This document shows positions 35,878 through 43,197 of a DNA stretch of 64,000 bases, in pieces (position 1 is the first letter of the stretch; each line of letters begins with the position of its first letter). The notes below the pieces were generated by a model, which made no database searches, was not told the origin of the DNA, and saw only the letters and a list, made by a program, of their open reading frames with translations. A program made the position numbers and the translations under genes. Source of the DNA: an uncultured SAR86 cluster bacterium (GTDB taxonomy: Bacteria > Pseudomonadota > Gammaproteobacteria > Magnimaribacterales > D2472); assembly GCA_902557575.1 (NCBI GenBank), contig CACEAR010000004.1, forward strand, positions 21,139-85,138, in the 5' to 3' direction.

Positions 35878-37215
35878 TTAACTAATATTTTCTTTTATAG
35901 TCGAATGAGCTTCTCGTGAAATATTGTGTTTTGATAAAAGATAGCTAGCAAGAAAAAAACACATTACTGGAATAAAGTGATACATATATAAAAGAGTATT
36001 CTTGGTAAATTGTGAATTATCAGATCCTAAAGTAATATCAAAACCAATTACACTCTCAAGAAATATATAAGGAAAAGCTACCGCAAGGGTATAACCTACT
36101 TTGGTAATTGTTGTGTAGTATGCAAACATAGCTCCAGATTTATTAACATCTGATTCTGCCTGCTCTGCATCCGAGACGTCAGCTACCATAGAAATAATTA
36201 ATGGTGCAGCGCCTGAAAAGGATATTCCATACATTGCCAGAACAAAAAATAGTACTCCTGCTTTTACTGATTCACTTGCATCACTTATATAAAGAACAAC
36301 AAAAAATTGGAGTAGAAATAGAATCCCTGCATATAGAAGACATAATGATGCAGCAAAATGTTTTGTAAATTTTAGGCCAATATATCTCCATAAAAATATT
36401 CCTATAACCGCAAATGTAAAGTTTACGAATATAGCCCTTGATGCGTAATCACCAAGCTCAAGAATAGATTCCATAAAGATTACAAATAAACCGCCAGTTA
36501 AGCTTTGAGCGAAAGCAAGAAGAACGCTTGCCAAAACAAGTCTATTTAAAGTCTTATTCTTAAAGAATCTCTTGAAGGATTTTAGTGGTTTATCGTAATT
36601 TGAGGCAGTCCTTTTATCATCTAAAAAAAATAGACCAAGAAATATTGTCAAAGGAATGCCAACCAAAGCGAATACACCAATTGCATTGATCTTTAGGAGA
36701 AATGATCCTTCATAGATCTCTATTACTGCAGGTATAGAAATTACAATTAAAGTTGCGATGATCGCAATAATTTCTCTCAATGTTAATAATTTAGTTCTTT
36801 CATCATATTCAGGAGCGATAAATGATGCCCACGAGAGCTGAGCTATATTGGCAAGGGTAAATCCGCTGTATAGAGTAAATAAAGCAATAAATAAGTACCA
36901 ACCACTAATAAATTCATCTTGAGGAAAAAAAAGAAAATATGCACTTAGGCATAAAACAGGTAGCGATAAGAAAATCCAATGTTTATGCTTTCCAAATCTA
37001 GAAGGATACCTGTCAACCAATGCGCCCATAATAGGATCAGTGAATACGTCTATAATTCTGCCAGCAAAAAAGATTAATCCCACTAAAGAAAGTCCAAGAT
37101 TATAGTTTGAAGCGTAAAAAGGAAGAATATATACAAGGATAGGTATCCCGGTTACTGGAAATGGAAAAACCAATAATGAATATATGATCTTTTTATTGTT
37201 TTCTGAAATAACCAT
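35878..37215 (-). CDS. GPH/MFS_2-type sugar transporter
   Basis: This 445-residue inner-membrane protein has about twelve hydrophobic segments. It carries the glycoside-pentoside-hexuronide cation symporter pattern: GRIIDVFTDPIMGALVDRYPSRFGKHKHWI near residues 45-75 (the conserved Asp pair and the RxGxxxHWI loop) and MVADVSDAEQAESD in the second half. It probably imports a sugar or glycoside with H+ or Na+; the substrate cannot be told. It is transcribed away from the Trm112-like gene, with a 39-base gap. Confidence 0.85.
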   Translation of the reverse strand: MVISENNKKIIYSLLVFPFPVTGIPILVYILPFYASNYNLGLSLVGLIFFAGRIIDVFTDPIMGALVDRYPSRFGKHKHWIFLSLPVLCLSAYFLFFPQDEFISGWYLFIALFTLYSGFTLANIAQLSWASFIAPEYDERTKLLTLREIIAIIATLIVISIPAVIEIYEGSFLLKINAIGVFALVGIPLTIFLGLFFLDDKRTASNYDKPLKSFKRFFKNKTLNRLVLASVLLAFAQSLTGGLFVIFMESILELGDYASRAIFVNFTFAVIGIFLWRYIGLKFTKHFAASLCLLYAGILFLLQFFVVLYISDASESVKAGVLFFVLAMYGISFSGAAPLIISMVADVSDAEQAESDVNKSGAMFAYYTTITKVGYTLAVAFPYIFLESVIGFDITLGSDNSQFTKNTLLYMYHFIPVMCFFLASYLLSKHNISREAHSTIKENIS

Positions 37216-37254
37216 TTGGATTAGAATACTATACTTGTAATTAATCTATTTTAA

Positions 37255-37428
37255 ATGGCTAAATTAAATAAAAATCTTTTAAATATTCTGGTCTGTCCTG
37301 TTTCCAAAGGGAAGTTAGTTTATGATGAAGAAAATAATGAACTTATCTGCGAAGAATCTAAATTAGCTTATCCAATTATTGATGGCATTCCTGCTATGCT
37401 CAAAGAAAAAGCTCGTAAGATTTCGTAA
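37255..37428 (+). CDS. Trm112-like (YcaR/UPF0434) small protein
   Basis: This 57-residue protein reads MAKLNKNLLNILVCPVSKGK and ends PIIDGIPAMLKEKA. It matches the Trm112-like family of small proteins (E. coli YcaR): LLxxLxCPxxKGxLxY, LxCxxxxLAYPIxDGIPxML. Two cysteines remain (positions 14 and 32), where zinc-binding relatives have four. In other Gammaproteobacteria it lies between lpxK and kdsB; those genes are absent here. The exact role in bacteria is not settled. Confidence 0.88.
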   Translation: MAKLNKNLLNILVCPVSKGKLVYDEENNELICEESKLAYPIIDGIPAMLKEKARKIS

Positions 37429-37540
37429 CATAAAATTTACAATACGTTTCAAAATATATACCTAATAGAAACACTGTTTAGTTATGATTTCACAGTCGAT
37501 ACAGAAACTTCCCCTGTTTTGATCACTTCGACAAAATATA
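37429..37540 (+). other. noncoding stretch before a terminator, possible small RNA
   Basis: About 110 bases without a usable frame separate the Trm112-like gene from the terminator. It contains gtcga (from 37495) and tcgac (to 37532) as the outer arms of a fold that also holds acag/ctgt. It may be only the 3' untranslated region of the Trm112-like message, or a small RNA released from it. I recognise no known RNA family. Confidence 0.25.
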
Positions 37541-37566
37541 AGGAGCCGTAAAGGCTCCTTTGTTTT
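37541..37566 (+). terminator. intrinsic terminator ahead of tRNA-Arg
   Basis: aaggagcc (37541-37548) and ggctcctt (37554-37561) form a perfect 8-bp stem with loop gtaaa, followed by tgtttt. It ends plus-strand transcription from the Trm112-like gene 14 bases before the tRNA. The tRNA promoter must therefore lie in or before the terminator, or the tRNA depends on read-through. Confidence 0.88.
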
Positions 37567-37579
37567 ATAATTCAAGTAT

Positions 37580-37657
37580 GCGCCTGTAGCTCAGTTGGAT
37601 TAGAGTGCTTGGCTACGAACCAAGAGGTCGGAGGTTCGAATCCTTCCAGGCGCGCCA
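37580..37657 (+). tRNA. tRNA-Arg (anticodon ACG)
   Basis: The cloverleaf is complete. Acceptor gcgcctg pairs with caggcgc, D stem gctc/gagt, anticodon stem cttgg/ccaag with loop ctacgaa (ACG, read as ICG after deamination), T stem ggagg/ccttc with loop ttcgaat, discriminator G, and CCA encoded (37655-37657). It is 78 bases including CCA. The convergent acyltransferase stop codon begins on the next base. Confidence 0.97.
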
Positions 37658-38740
37658 TTAATTAGCAGAATTAGCATACTGGTTTAATAGAATGCTTTTT
37701 ACCTCATCTGGCTCGTCTTTTAGCCTTTCTGAGAAGTATTCATTGTCTTCAAGTTTAAGATCTTTATTCAAAATAGATAAAGCATCTTTATTTGTAGGAT
37801 GATTATGAAACTGATTAGATATTTCATTAGTTATTTGCTCAGCAACTATCTCATAAGAGTCTGATTCGAAGTTCATTACATTTCCAATATTCAATACTAC
37901 CGATCCTTTAAAGCCTGATATTCCCCTAGATATACTTTCAAGGTCTTCATTTTCTTTTTTTTCATAAAAGCCGTTTACCTCGGTCTCATAAACCTCTTTA
38001 GCTTTATTCAAATCATTTGGGTCAAACTCATATGAAATAGATACTGGAATAACCTTCATTTGATTAAAGAAATCAGAAATAGCTAAATCTTTTCTTTTGG
38101 TAAGATGGATCATTTTTAGAATTGCTGGATCTGTTATATCTTTACCATCTTTTGCCCTTCCCTCACGTTGAGCAATCCAGATAGATTCATTTTCAACTTT
38201 TACTTTATTGATTATGAATTCTGAAACTAGATTGAGTGATCGATAAATTTCTCTCTTTGATGATCCGGATCTAGGTATTATAAAACTCTTATTCAGGCGC
38301 ATAAGATCTGCAGCCCACTTTTGGTCCATAAGATTACTACCAACAGCTATATTTACAGTAGAAAAGTCATTTTTGTGAAGAGCAAGGTTCAAAAACGCAG
38401 GGTCTAAAGTTATGTCTCTATGATTTGAAATAAAAAGATATGAAGTATTTTCTTTAAGATTTTCCAGTCCATTATATGTAAAGCCACTTGATGTATCTTT
38501 TATGATCTTTTCCATAATCTTTTCATACATATTTTGGTATTGATGGATTGACTTAATTTTTTTGAATCTTCTGTTGAGATAAAAAGATAAAAATAATCCC
38601 AAAAAAGAATTTAAGAAAGTATTGTGGTAACCCCTGGAATGTAAAAAGGCGTTTATTACCTTCTTATTAGAAGCAAGTTCACGAAGTTTAGATTCAACTT
38701 CGTGATCATAATAAGGCCTTATTTCTTCAAATTTATCCAA
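37658..38740 (-). CDS. phospholipid/glycerol acyltransferase family protein
   Basis: This 360-residue protein contains SNHRDITLDPAFLNLAL near residues 105-121, the His/Asp acyltransferase box, followed by MRLNKSFIIPRSGSSKR and EGRAKDGKD, which correspond to the phosphate-binding and later blocks of PlsB/PlsC-type enzymes. A hydrophobic stretch lies near residues 40-55. It probably transfers an acyl chain to a glycerol phosphate or lysophospholipid. Substrate and product are uncertain. It is divergent from a glycerophosphodiesterase gene (38778), which fits lipid turnover. Confidence 0.75.
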   Translation of the reverse strand: MDKFEEIRPYYDHEVESKLRELASNKKVINAFLHSRGYHNTFLNSFLGLFLSFYLNRRFKKIKSIHQYQNMYEKIMEKIIKDTSSGFTYNGLENLKENTSYLFISNHRDITLDPAFLNLALHKNDFSTVNIAVGSNLMDQKWAADLMRLNKSFIIPRSGSSKREIYRSLNLVSEFIINKVKVENESIWIAQREGRAKDGKDITDPAILKMIHLTKRKDLAISDFFNQMKVIPVSISYEFDPNDLNKAKEVYETEVNGFYEKKENEDLESISRGISGFKGSVVLNIGNVMNFESDSYEIVAEQITNEISNQFHNHPTNKDALSILNKDLKLEDNEYFSERLKDEPDEVKSILLNQYANSAN

Positions 38741-38777
38741 GTTGTATAATGATTTTTAAGAATATTTTACAAAATAT

Positions 38778-39521
38778 ATGAAAGATTACCTAAATTATGA
38801 TGGTTTGGCTGTTATGGCTCATCGAGGCGGCTCTCTTGAAGCTCCTGAAAATACCCTTGAATCATTCAAATACGCTCTAGAAATCGGCTCAGATATCATT
38901 GAAACAGACATCCAACTAAGCTCTGATGGCATTCCATATATCTTTCATGATGATGACTTAAAAAGAATTCCTGGTATAGAAAAGAATTTTAATGAGCTTT
39001 TAGCTTCTGAAATAGATGAATTAAATATTTTTGATGATTACAAAATACCAACACTTGAAGAAACGCTAAAACAATTCCCTAATACTAAATTTCAAATTGA
39101 TTTTAAAACAGATGAAGTAGTCGATCCTGCAATTGAAATAATTAATAAGTTGCCACATATTAAAAAGAATTTATGTGTTGCCAGTTTTTCAAGTCAAAGA
39201 CTGCAAAAAATTAAATCTAAACTTAGTGACGTAACTTATTCAATGGGTCCTCATGAAGTACTTAAGCTTCTTCTTAAAAGCTTTGGAATATATAGAGGTG
39301 AAATTAGTGGTGATTGCCTGCAAATACCAATTTATAGATATGGTATTAAGATTGTTACACAGAGGTTTGTAGATTTTTGTAAACGTGAAAATATCAAGAT
39401 TTCTGTTTGGACAATTAATAGTATTGAAGAAATGGACTATCTAATTGGCTTAGATGTAGATGGGATAATAACAGATAAGCCTAAAGCTTTGATTAATCTA
39501 CTTGCTTCAAGAAATACTTAA
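38778..39521 (+). CDS. glycerophosphodiester phosphodiesterase
   Basis: This 247-residue TIM-barrel enzyme would split glycerophosphodiesters into glycerol 3-phosphate and an alcohol. The GDPD signature is clear: MAHRGGSLEAPENTLESF (residues 13-30, first catalytic His), ETDIQLSSDGIPYIFHDDDL (Glu and Asp metal ligands, second His), and late WTINSIEEMDYLIGLDVDGIITDKP. There is no signal peptide, so it is cytoplasmic and UgpQ-like. Its 3' end overlaps the convergent 65-residue gene by 29 bases. Confidence 0.93.
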   Translation: MKDYLNYDGLAVMAHRGGSLEAPENTLESFKYALEIGSDIIETDIQLSSDGIPYIFHDDDLKRIPGIEKNFNELLASEIDELNIFDDYKIPTLEETLKQFPNTKFQIDFKTDEVVDPAIEIINKLPHIKKNLCVASFSSQRLQKIKSKLSDVTYSMGPHEVLKLLLKSFGIYRGEISGDCLQIPIYRYGIKIVTQRFVDFCKRENIKISVWTINSIEEMDYLIGLDVDGIITDKPKALINLLASRNT

Positions 39522-39690
39522 CAAGAGCTTTTCTTGCAAAATAATACATAGGGAGAATAATAATTGAGCAAATTAGTATTTCTACTCCAATACTATAATC
39601 AATAAGAGATCTTATATATCTTGCAACAAACAGACTTACAAGGCCCATTAGTGAATAAAAGATAATTGAATTCTTGCTAAATAATTTCAT
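39493..39690 (-). CDS. small two-helix membrane protein, function unknown
   Basis: This 65-residue protein has two hydrophobic segments (about residues 8-24 and 33-50) and a basic end (ARKALVKYFLKQ). I do not recognise a family. It overlaps the end of the UMF1-type transporter gene by 14 bases on the same strand, so it may be co-translated. It also overlaps convergent GDPD. Its coding status rests on intact frame, membrane-type composition and tight coupling. Confidence 0.6.
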   Translation of the reverse strand: MKLFSKNSIIFYSLMGLVSLFVARYIRSLIDYSIGVEILICSIIILPMYYFARKALVKYFLKQVD

Positions 39691-40918
39691 TTGGATATTT
39701 CACGTATCTTAATAAAAACCCGCCGGCAATAAACAACACAATAATTGGTACAAGAGCTATTTGTAGATTATTAAATATACCTATAAACATTCCAACCAAT
39801 GCAGGACCCATCACAGATCCAGCTCTGCCAAATGTATTGTAAAAACCAAAAAACTCGCCAGATTTATTTGTAGGAATTATTTTGGAGAAAAAGCTTCTCG
39901 ATGCAGCTTGAATACCGCCCTGGACTGAACCTATCAGTACTGCCATAACATAAAATTCTGAAGAGTTGGTAAGCGCAGTTGAGTAAATAACAACGCATAT
40001 ATAAATAAAGATGGTTGCATAAAGAACGACTTTATCATCATATTTATTACCAATATAAGACCAAAAAAGTGTTGATGGGAATGCAACAAATTGCACTAAA
40101 ATTAGTGCAACAATAATCGCCGATTGATCAATTCCAATGTTTTCAGCAAAAATTGCTGCAAGCGACATAATTGTATGAACGCCATCAATATACAAAAAGA
40201 AGGCAAATAAAAATAACAGAACATTTTTATTTTTCTGAATATCTCTAAACGTACTTACAAATCCGCCAAGAACTTCTTTGAGATTTCCAGTTTTTTCAAC
40301 TTCACGCTCTTTATAATTAATTGCTAAAGGAAGTAAGAAAATAAACCACCACACTGATACAGTTATAAATGCCCATCTTACTGCTTCAGCTTCATTGCTT
40401 AAGCCAAAGGTTTCAGGTTGAAGGACCATGAATGCATTCAAGGCAAATAACAACCCTCCCCCCAAGTATCCTAATGCATAACCATAGCTAGATACTTTTG
40501 TTAGCTGATCTTCTGAAGCAACATAAACAAGCATTTTGTCATAGAGCACAACTGCTGAAGCAAAAGAGAAAAATGAAATGCCATAGAGAATGAGAGCCAT
40601 TAACCATTTGCCCATCGGAATAAAGTAAAAGGAGGCAACTGATACGATTGATAATAAAGTAAAAATTATAAATAGAATCTTTGTTAGTCTTTTATAGTCG
40701 GTTACTGCACCAATAATTGGAGCTGAAACAAGAATAATTAAATTTATTATTGTTAATGCAAATGCAAGATATTGAGTTGCTTGAAGTGACTCAAGACCAT
40801 TAGACCAGTAGCTTGCATAAAATAGTGGAAAAAATGCTGCTATAACTGTTGTTGCATAGGCTGAGTTACCGAAATCATAGAATATCCAAGACTTAATTTC
40901 TTTGTTAAAATCCTTCAT
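39677..40918 (-). CDS. UMF1-family MFS transporter (Atg22-like)
   Basis: This 413-residue protein has about twelve membrane segments. The opening KSWIFYDFGNSAYATTVIAAFFPLFYASYW is the hallmark of the UMF1/Atg22-like group, and GSVQGGIQAASRSFFSKIIP with EFFGFYN in the second half is also typical. Fungal Atg22 exports amino acids from vacuoles; the bacterial substrate is unknown. It lies 16 bases from a divergent small reading frame. Confidence 0.87.
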   Translation of the reverse strand: MKDFNKEIKSWIFYDFGNSAYATTVIAAFFPLFYASYWSNGLESLQATQYLAFALTIINLIILVSAPIIGAVTDYKRLTKILFIIFTLLSIVSVASFYFIPMGKWLMALILYGISFFSFASAVVLYDKMLVYVASEDQLTKVSSYGYALGYLGGGLLFALNAFMVLQPETFGLSNEAEAVRWAFITVSVWWFIFLLPLAINYKEREVEKTGNLKEVLGGFVSTFRDIQKNKNVLLFLFAFFLYIDGVHTIMSLAAIFAENIGIDQSAIIVALILVQFVAFPSTLFWSYIGNKYDDKVVLYATIFIYICVVIYSTALTNSSEFYVMAVLIGSVQGGIQAASRSFFSKIIPTNKSGEFFGFYNTFGRAGSVMGPALVGMFIGIFNNLQIALVPIIVLFIAGGFLLRYVKYPNEII

Positions 40919-40934
40919 AATTCTTTAATTAAAT

Positions 40935-41042
40935 ATGAACGATAACGAAACAACGAAGTTCGCAACATTCTTTTTGGTTGGCATAGCACTATTAGTTTTT
41001 CTTCTTGGTGTTGGCTCATATTTTTATAGTATATATATGTAA
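40935..41042 (+). CDS. putative 35-residue single-span membrane protein
   Basis: The frame MNDNETTKFATFFLVGIALL continues to a strongly hydrophobic stretch ending SYFYSIYM, stop at 41040-41042. It fills the gap between UMF1 and the HIT gene exactly, abutting the HIT stop. The composition is that of a one-helix protein with a polar N-terminus. No clear Shine-Dalgarno is present and I recognise no family, so this remains a candidate. Confidence 0.4.
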   Translation: MNDNETTKFATFFLVGIALLVFLLGVGSYFYSIYM

Positions 41043-41378
41043 CTACCCCGGTGGCCACGAAAGCGGTCTTCCAGCCAGCAGATGTAAGTGAAGATGAAAG
41101 ACTGACTGTCCGGCTTTCGCACCATTATTGATAACAATCCTAAAAGCATCTTTTGTGTCATGATCTTCCGCTATTTTATTGGCGGCAATAAGAAGCTTTC
41201 CTAACAATTCACTATCATTGTCATCTGATAAAGATAGTTGAGGTATTTCTTTTTTGGGGATTATTAAAATATGAATAGGAGCTTGAGGATTAATATCATT
41301 AAAAGCTATGCAAAAATCATCCTCATATAAAATATCTGTCGGTATTTCTTTATCGATAATTTTTTTAAAGATGGTCAT
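41043..41378 (-). CDS. HIT-family nucleotide-binding protein (HinT-like)
   Basis: This 111-residue protein ends with the histidine triad HLHLHLLAGRPLSWPPG, and has FKKIIDKEIPTDILYEDD and HILIIPKKEI as in HinT. Such proteins hydrolyse AMP-lysine or AMP-NH2-type adducts. It is followed two bases on by a small membrane protein gene from which it is probably co-transcribed. Confidence 0.95.
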   Translation of the reverse strand: MTIFKKIIDKEIPTDILYEDDFCIAFNDINPQAPIHILIIPKKEIPQLSLSDDNDSELLGKLLIAANKIAEDHDTKDAFRIVINNGAKAGQSVFHLHLHLLAGRPLSWPPG

Positions 41379-41380
41379 AC

Positions 41381-41572
41381 TTACATGAAGACTCTTGGCA
41401 GAACCCTAATAGCAATATAAAAAATTCCTGCGGTCATAACGAGACCTAGAAAAATTACTAAAAGATCTCTTAAGAATGCCGTTAGCCTTCCATTTCTTTT
41501 AGCTTTTACTAAATTAATTATAAAAAATATAATGGCTAAGAGTGATGCGGTAAGTATTAATATTTGAATCAT
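41381..41572 (-). CDS. small two-helix membrane protein, function unknown
   Basis: This 63-residue protein has two hydrophobic helices (about 1-21 and 40-58) joined by a basic loop (KAKRNGRLTAFLRD). The same layout, two helices with a cytoplasmic basic loop, is common in short unnamed proteins upstream of hinT-like genes; I cannot name a family. It is seven bases after the DedA-like gene and two bases before the HIT gene. Confidence 0.65.
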   Translation of the reverse strand: MIQILILTASLLAIIFFIINLVKAKRNGRLTAFLRDLLVIFLGLVMTAGIFYIAIRVLPRVFM

Positions 41573-41579
41573 AATAAAT

Positions 41580-42083
41580 CTATAAAATTGAGCTTAATCC
41601 TGTAGTGAGTATTATAAGGCCAAAACCCCATACCGAAATAGCTAAAATAGATGCTCTGTAGAATTTCATAAATTCCATACCTGTCATCCCAATTAAAAAT
41701 GGAACAATAGCCCTCATTGCCGGAATAAATCTACCCAACACTACTGTAAGTTGACCAAATCTATCAATAAAGTTATTTCCTCTCTCAATAATACTTTCTC
41801 TTTTTTTAAAAAACTTTGTCTCAAGCACCAGTGGACCAAATCTTTTTCCTAATATAAAACTAATGACATCACCCGCATGCGCCCCAATCATAGCTAAAGG
41901 AACTATGCTATATAAATCAAGAAGACTGTTGTTATAAAGAAATACGCAAATTGAAAAAAGAATTGCACTTGATAGAATGCTGCCGACGATCACCAAAGAC
42001 TCTGCAAAAGCAAAGACAAGAATCAATACATACGAGTATTGTAAATTATTCGATATAAACTCTAGGACGTTATCTAATGACAT
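41580..42083 (-). CDS. DedA/SNARE-associated family membrane protein
   Basis: This 167-residue protein carries the DedA core: ESLVIVGSILSSAIL in the first re-entrant segment, AHAGDVISFILGKRFGP (the G-D-x-x-x-Y/F-x-x-G-R/K-x-x-G pattern), and GRFIPAMRAIVPFLIGMTGM with the conserved Arg residues. Some DedA proteins flip undecaprenyl phosphate or phosphatidylethanolamine. It is short for the family (about 200 residues). Its start overlaps the end of the phytase gene by 14 bases. Confidence 0.9.
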   Translation of the reverse strand: MSLDNVLEFISNNLQYSYVLILVFAFAESLVIVGSILSSAILFSICVFLYNNSLLDLYSIVPLAMIGAHAGDVISFILGKRFGPLVLETKFFKKRESIIERGNNFIDRFGQLTVVLGRFIPAMRAIVPFLIGMTGMEFMKFYRASILAISVWGFGLIILTTGLSSIL

Positions 42084-43197
42084 CTAAAGCATCAAGAACA
42101 TCTTTGAATGAGACAATTTTGAAGTTTTGTCTTTTTGTTCTATACCCATCTTTATTAAGACCATCTTGGGCAATCATAATGCCTTCTGGATACTCTTCAC
42201 TCAGATTGTAGTTGATTGTTTCTATACCATCTGTATCAGTCACATTGTCTATACTTTTTGAAGAGCCAATTCTAAAACTTGTAATGTAATCATAAGGATA
42301 ATTTCTATCATAAAGATTAAACTTACTATCTCCCTGAGAGGATAAAATTAAATAACCTGTATTATTTGGTGTTTTATATAATGATACGCCCTCTGGGTCA
42401 CCACCGATTTGACCTTCCCTAGAATCGACAATATATGGCTCAGAAAAATCAAAACTATCATCGAGTCTATAAGCTTTTAAAACCCCTCTTACCTCTTCTT
42501 CTGATATAAAAAGGGTCCTATTTAAATCATCATAAACACATCCCTCGGATTCTCCACCATTATTAAAAGTTGTTATAAGATCAAGGCCATTCTCTGTTAG
42601 GTTCCATACTTCAACCCGTGGACCAGTGTCTTCTGTCAGAAAAGCAACTAATCCATACTTTGGATCTATACCAGCGCATATACCATATACGATAATGTCT
42701 GATTTACCTCTAAATGATGGTTTTGATGGAACTTCCCATGAGTTATTTTCAAGTTTTTCTCTTGTTTCATTATCTTCAAATACCCATAAATCAACCGATC
42801 CTAATGTTCTATTGGATGCAAAAAGGAAAGTAAAATCCGAGACATTCTCATCATCTCCAATATTGATAGTTCTTGTATCGATGTTATTAATGTTACCAAG
42901 ATTTGTGTAGCTCAGTTCTTGCCCTTGAAGGTTGTAACTATAAATTCCACTTTTTTTATCAGTACCAAAGATGATTGAATTTGAGGGATTACTCTTATTT
43001 ACCCATATTGCAGGATCATCTGCAGCATCACCCTTAGTAACAACAGGTGGTGTCTCATAAATTGCCTCAACCTCAACAATTTCTGAATTGATTGAAACTG
43101 ATAAGAAAAAGGCAAGTACAAAACTTGCCTTTTTAAGATAAAAATAATTTTTAATACTTGTAAGTGAAACCAACTGTCGCACTTCTACCGTATTCAT
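42070..43197 (-). CDS. beta-propeller phytase (3-phytase)
   Basis: This enzyme would release phosphate from inositol hexakisphosphate or other organic phosphates outside the cytoplasm. Signatures are GDAADDPAIWVNKSNPSNS, FGTDKKSGIYSYNLQG, then GDPEGVSLYK and the late TDTDGIETINYNLSEEYPEG, as in Ca-dependent six-bladed phytases. A signal sequence (KKASFVLAFFLSVSINS) is present. The start is unsure. ATG at 43197 gives a long n-region; TTG at 43173 gives a more normal signal but is a weaker codon. Both lie inside the end of the receptor gene, so translation is coupled to it. The pairing suggests phosphate scavenging. Confidence 0.88.
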   Translation of the reverse strand: MNTVEVRQLVSLTSIKNYFYLKKASFVLAFFLSVSINSEIVEVEAIYETPPVVTKGDAADDPAIWVNKSNPSNSIIFGTDKKSGIYSYNLQGQELSYTNLGNINNIDTRTINIGDDENVSDFTFLFASNRTLGSVDLWVFEDNETREKLENNSWEVPSKPSFRGKSDIIVYGICAGIDPKYGLVAFLTEDTGPRVEVWNLTENGLDLITTFNNGGESEGCVYDDLNRTLFISEEEVRGVLKAYRLDDSFDFSEPYIVDSREGQIGGDPEGVSLYKTPNNTGYLILSSQGDSKFNLYDRNYPYDYITSFRIGSSKSIDNVTDTDGIETINYNLSEEYPEGIMIAQDGLNKDGYRTKRQNFKIVSFKDVLDALDVIR

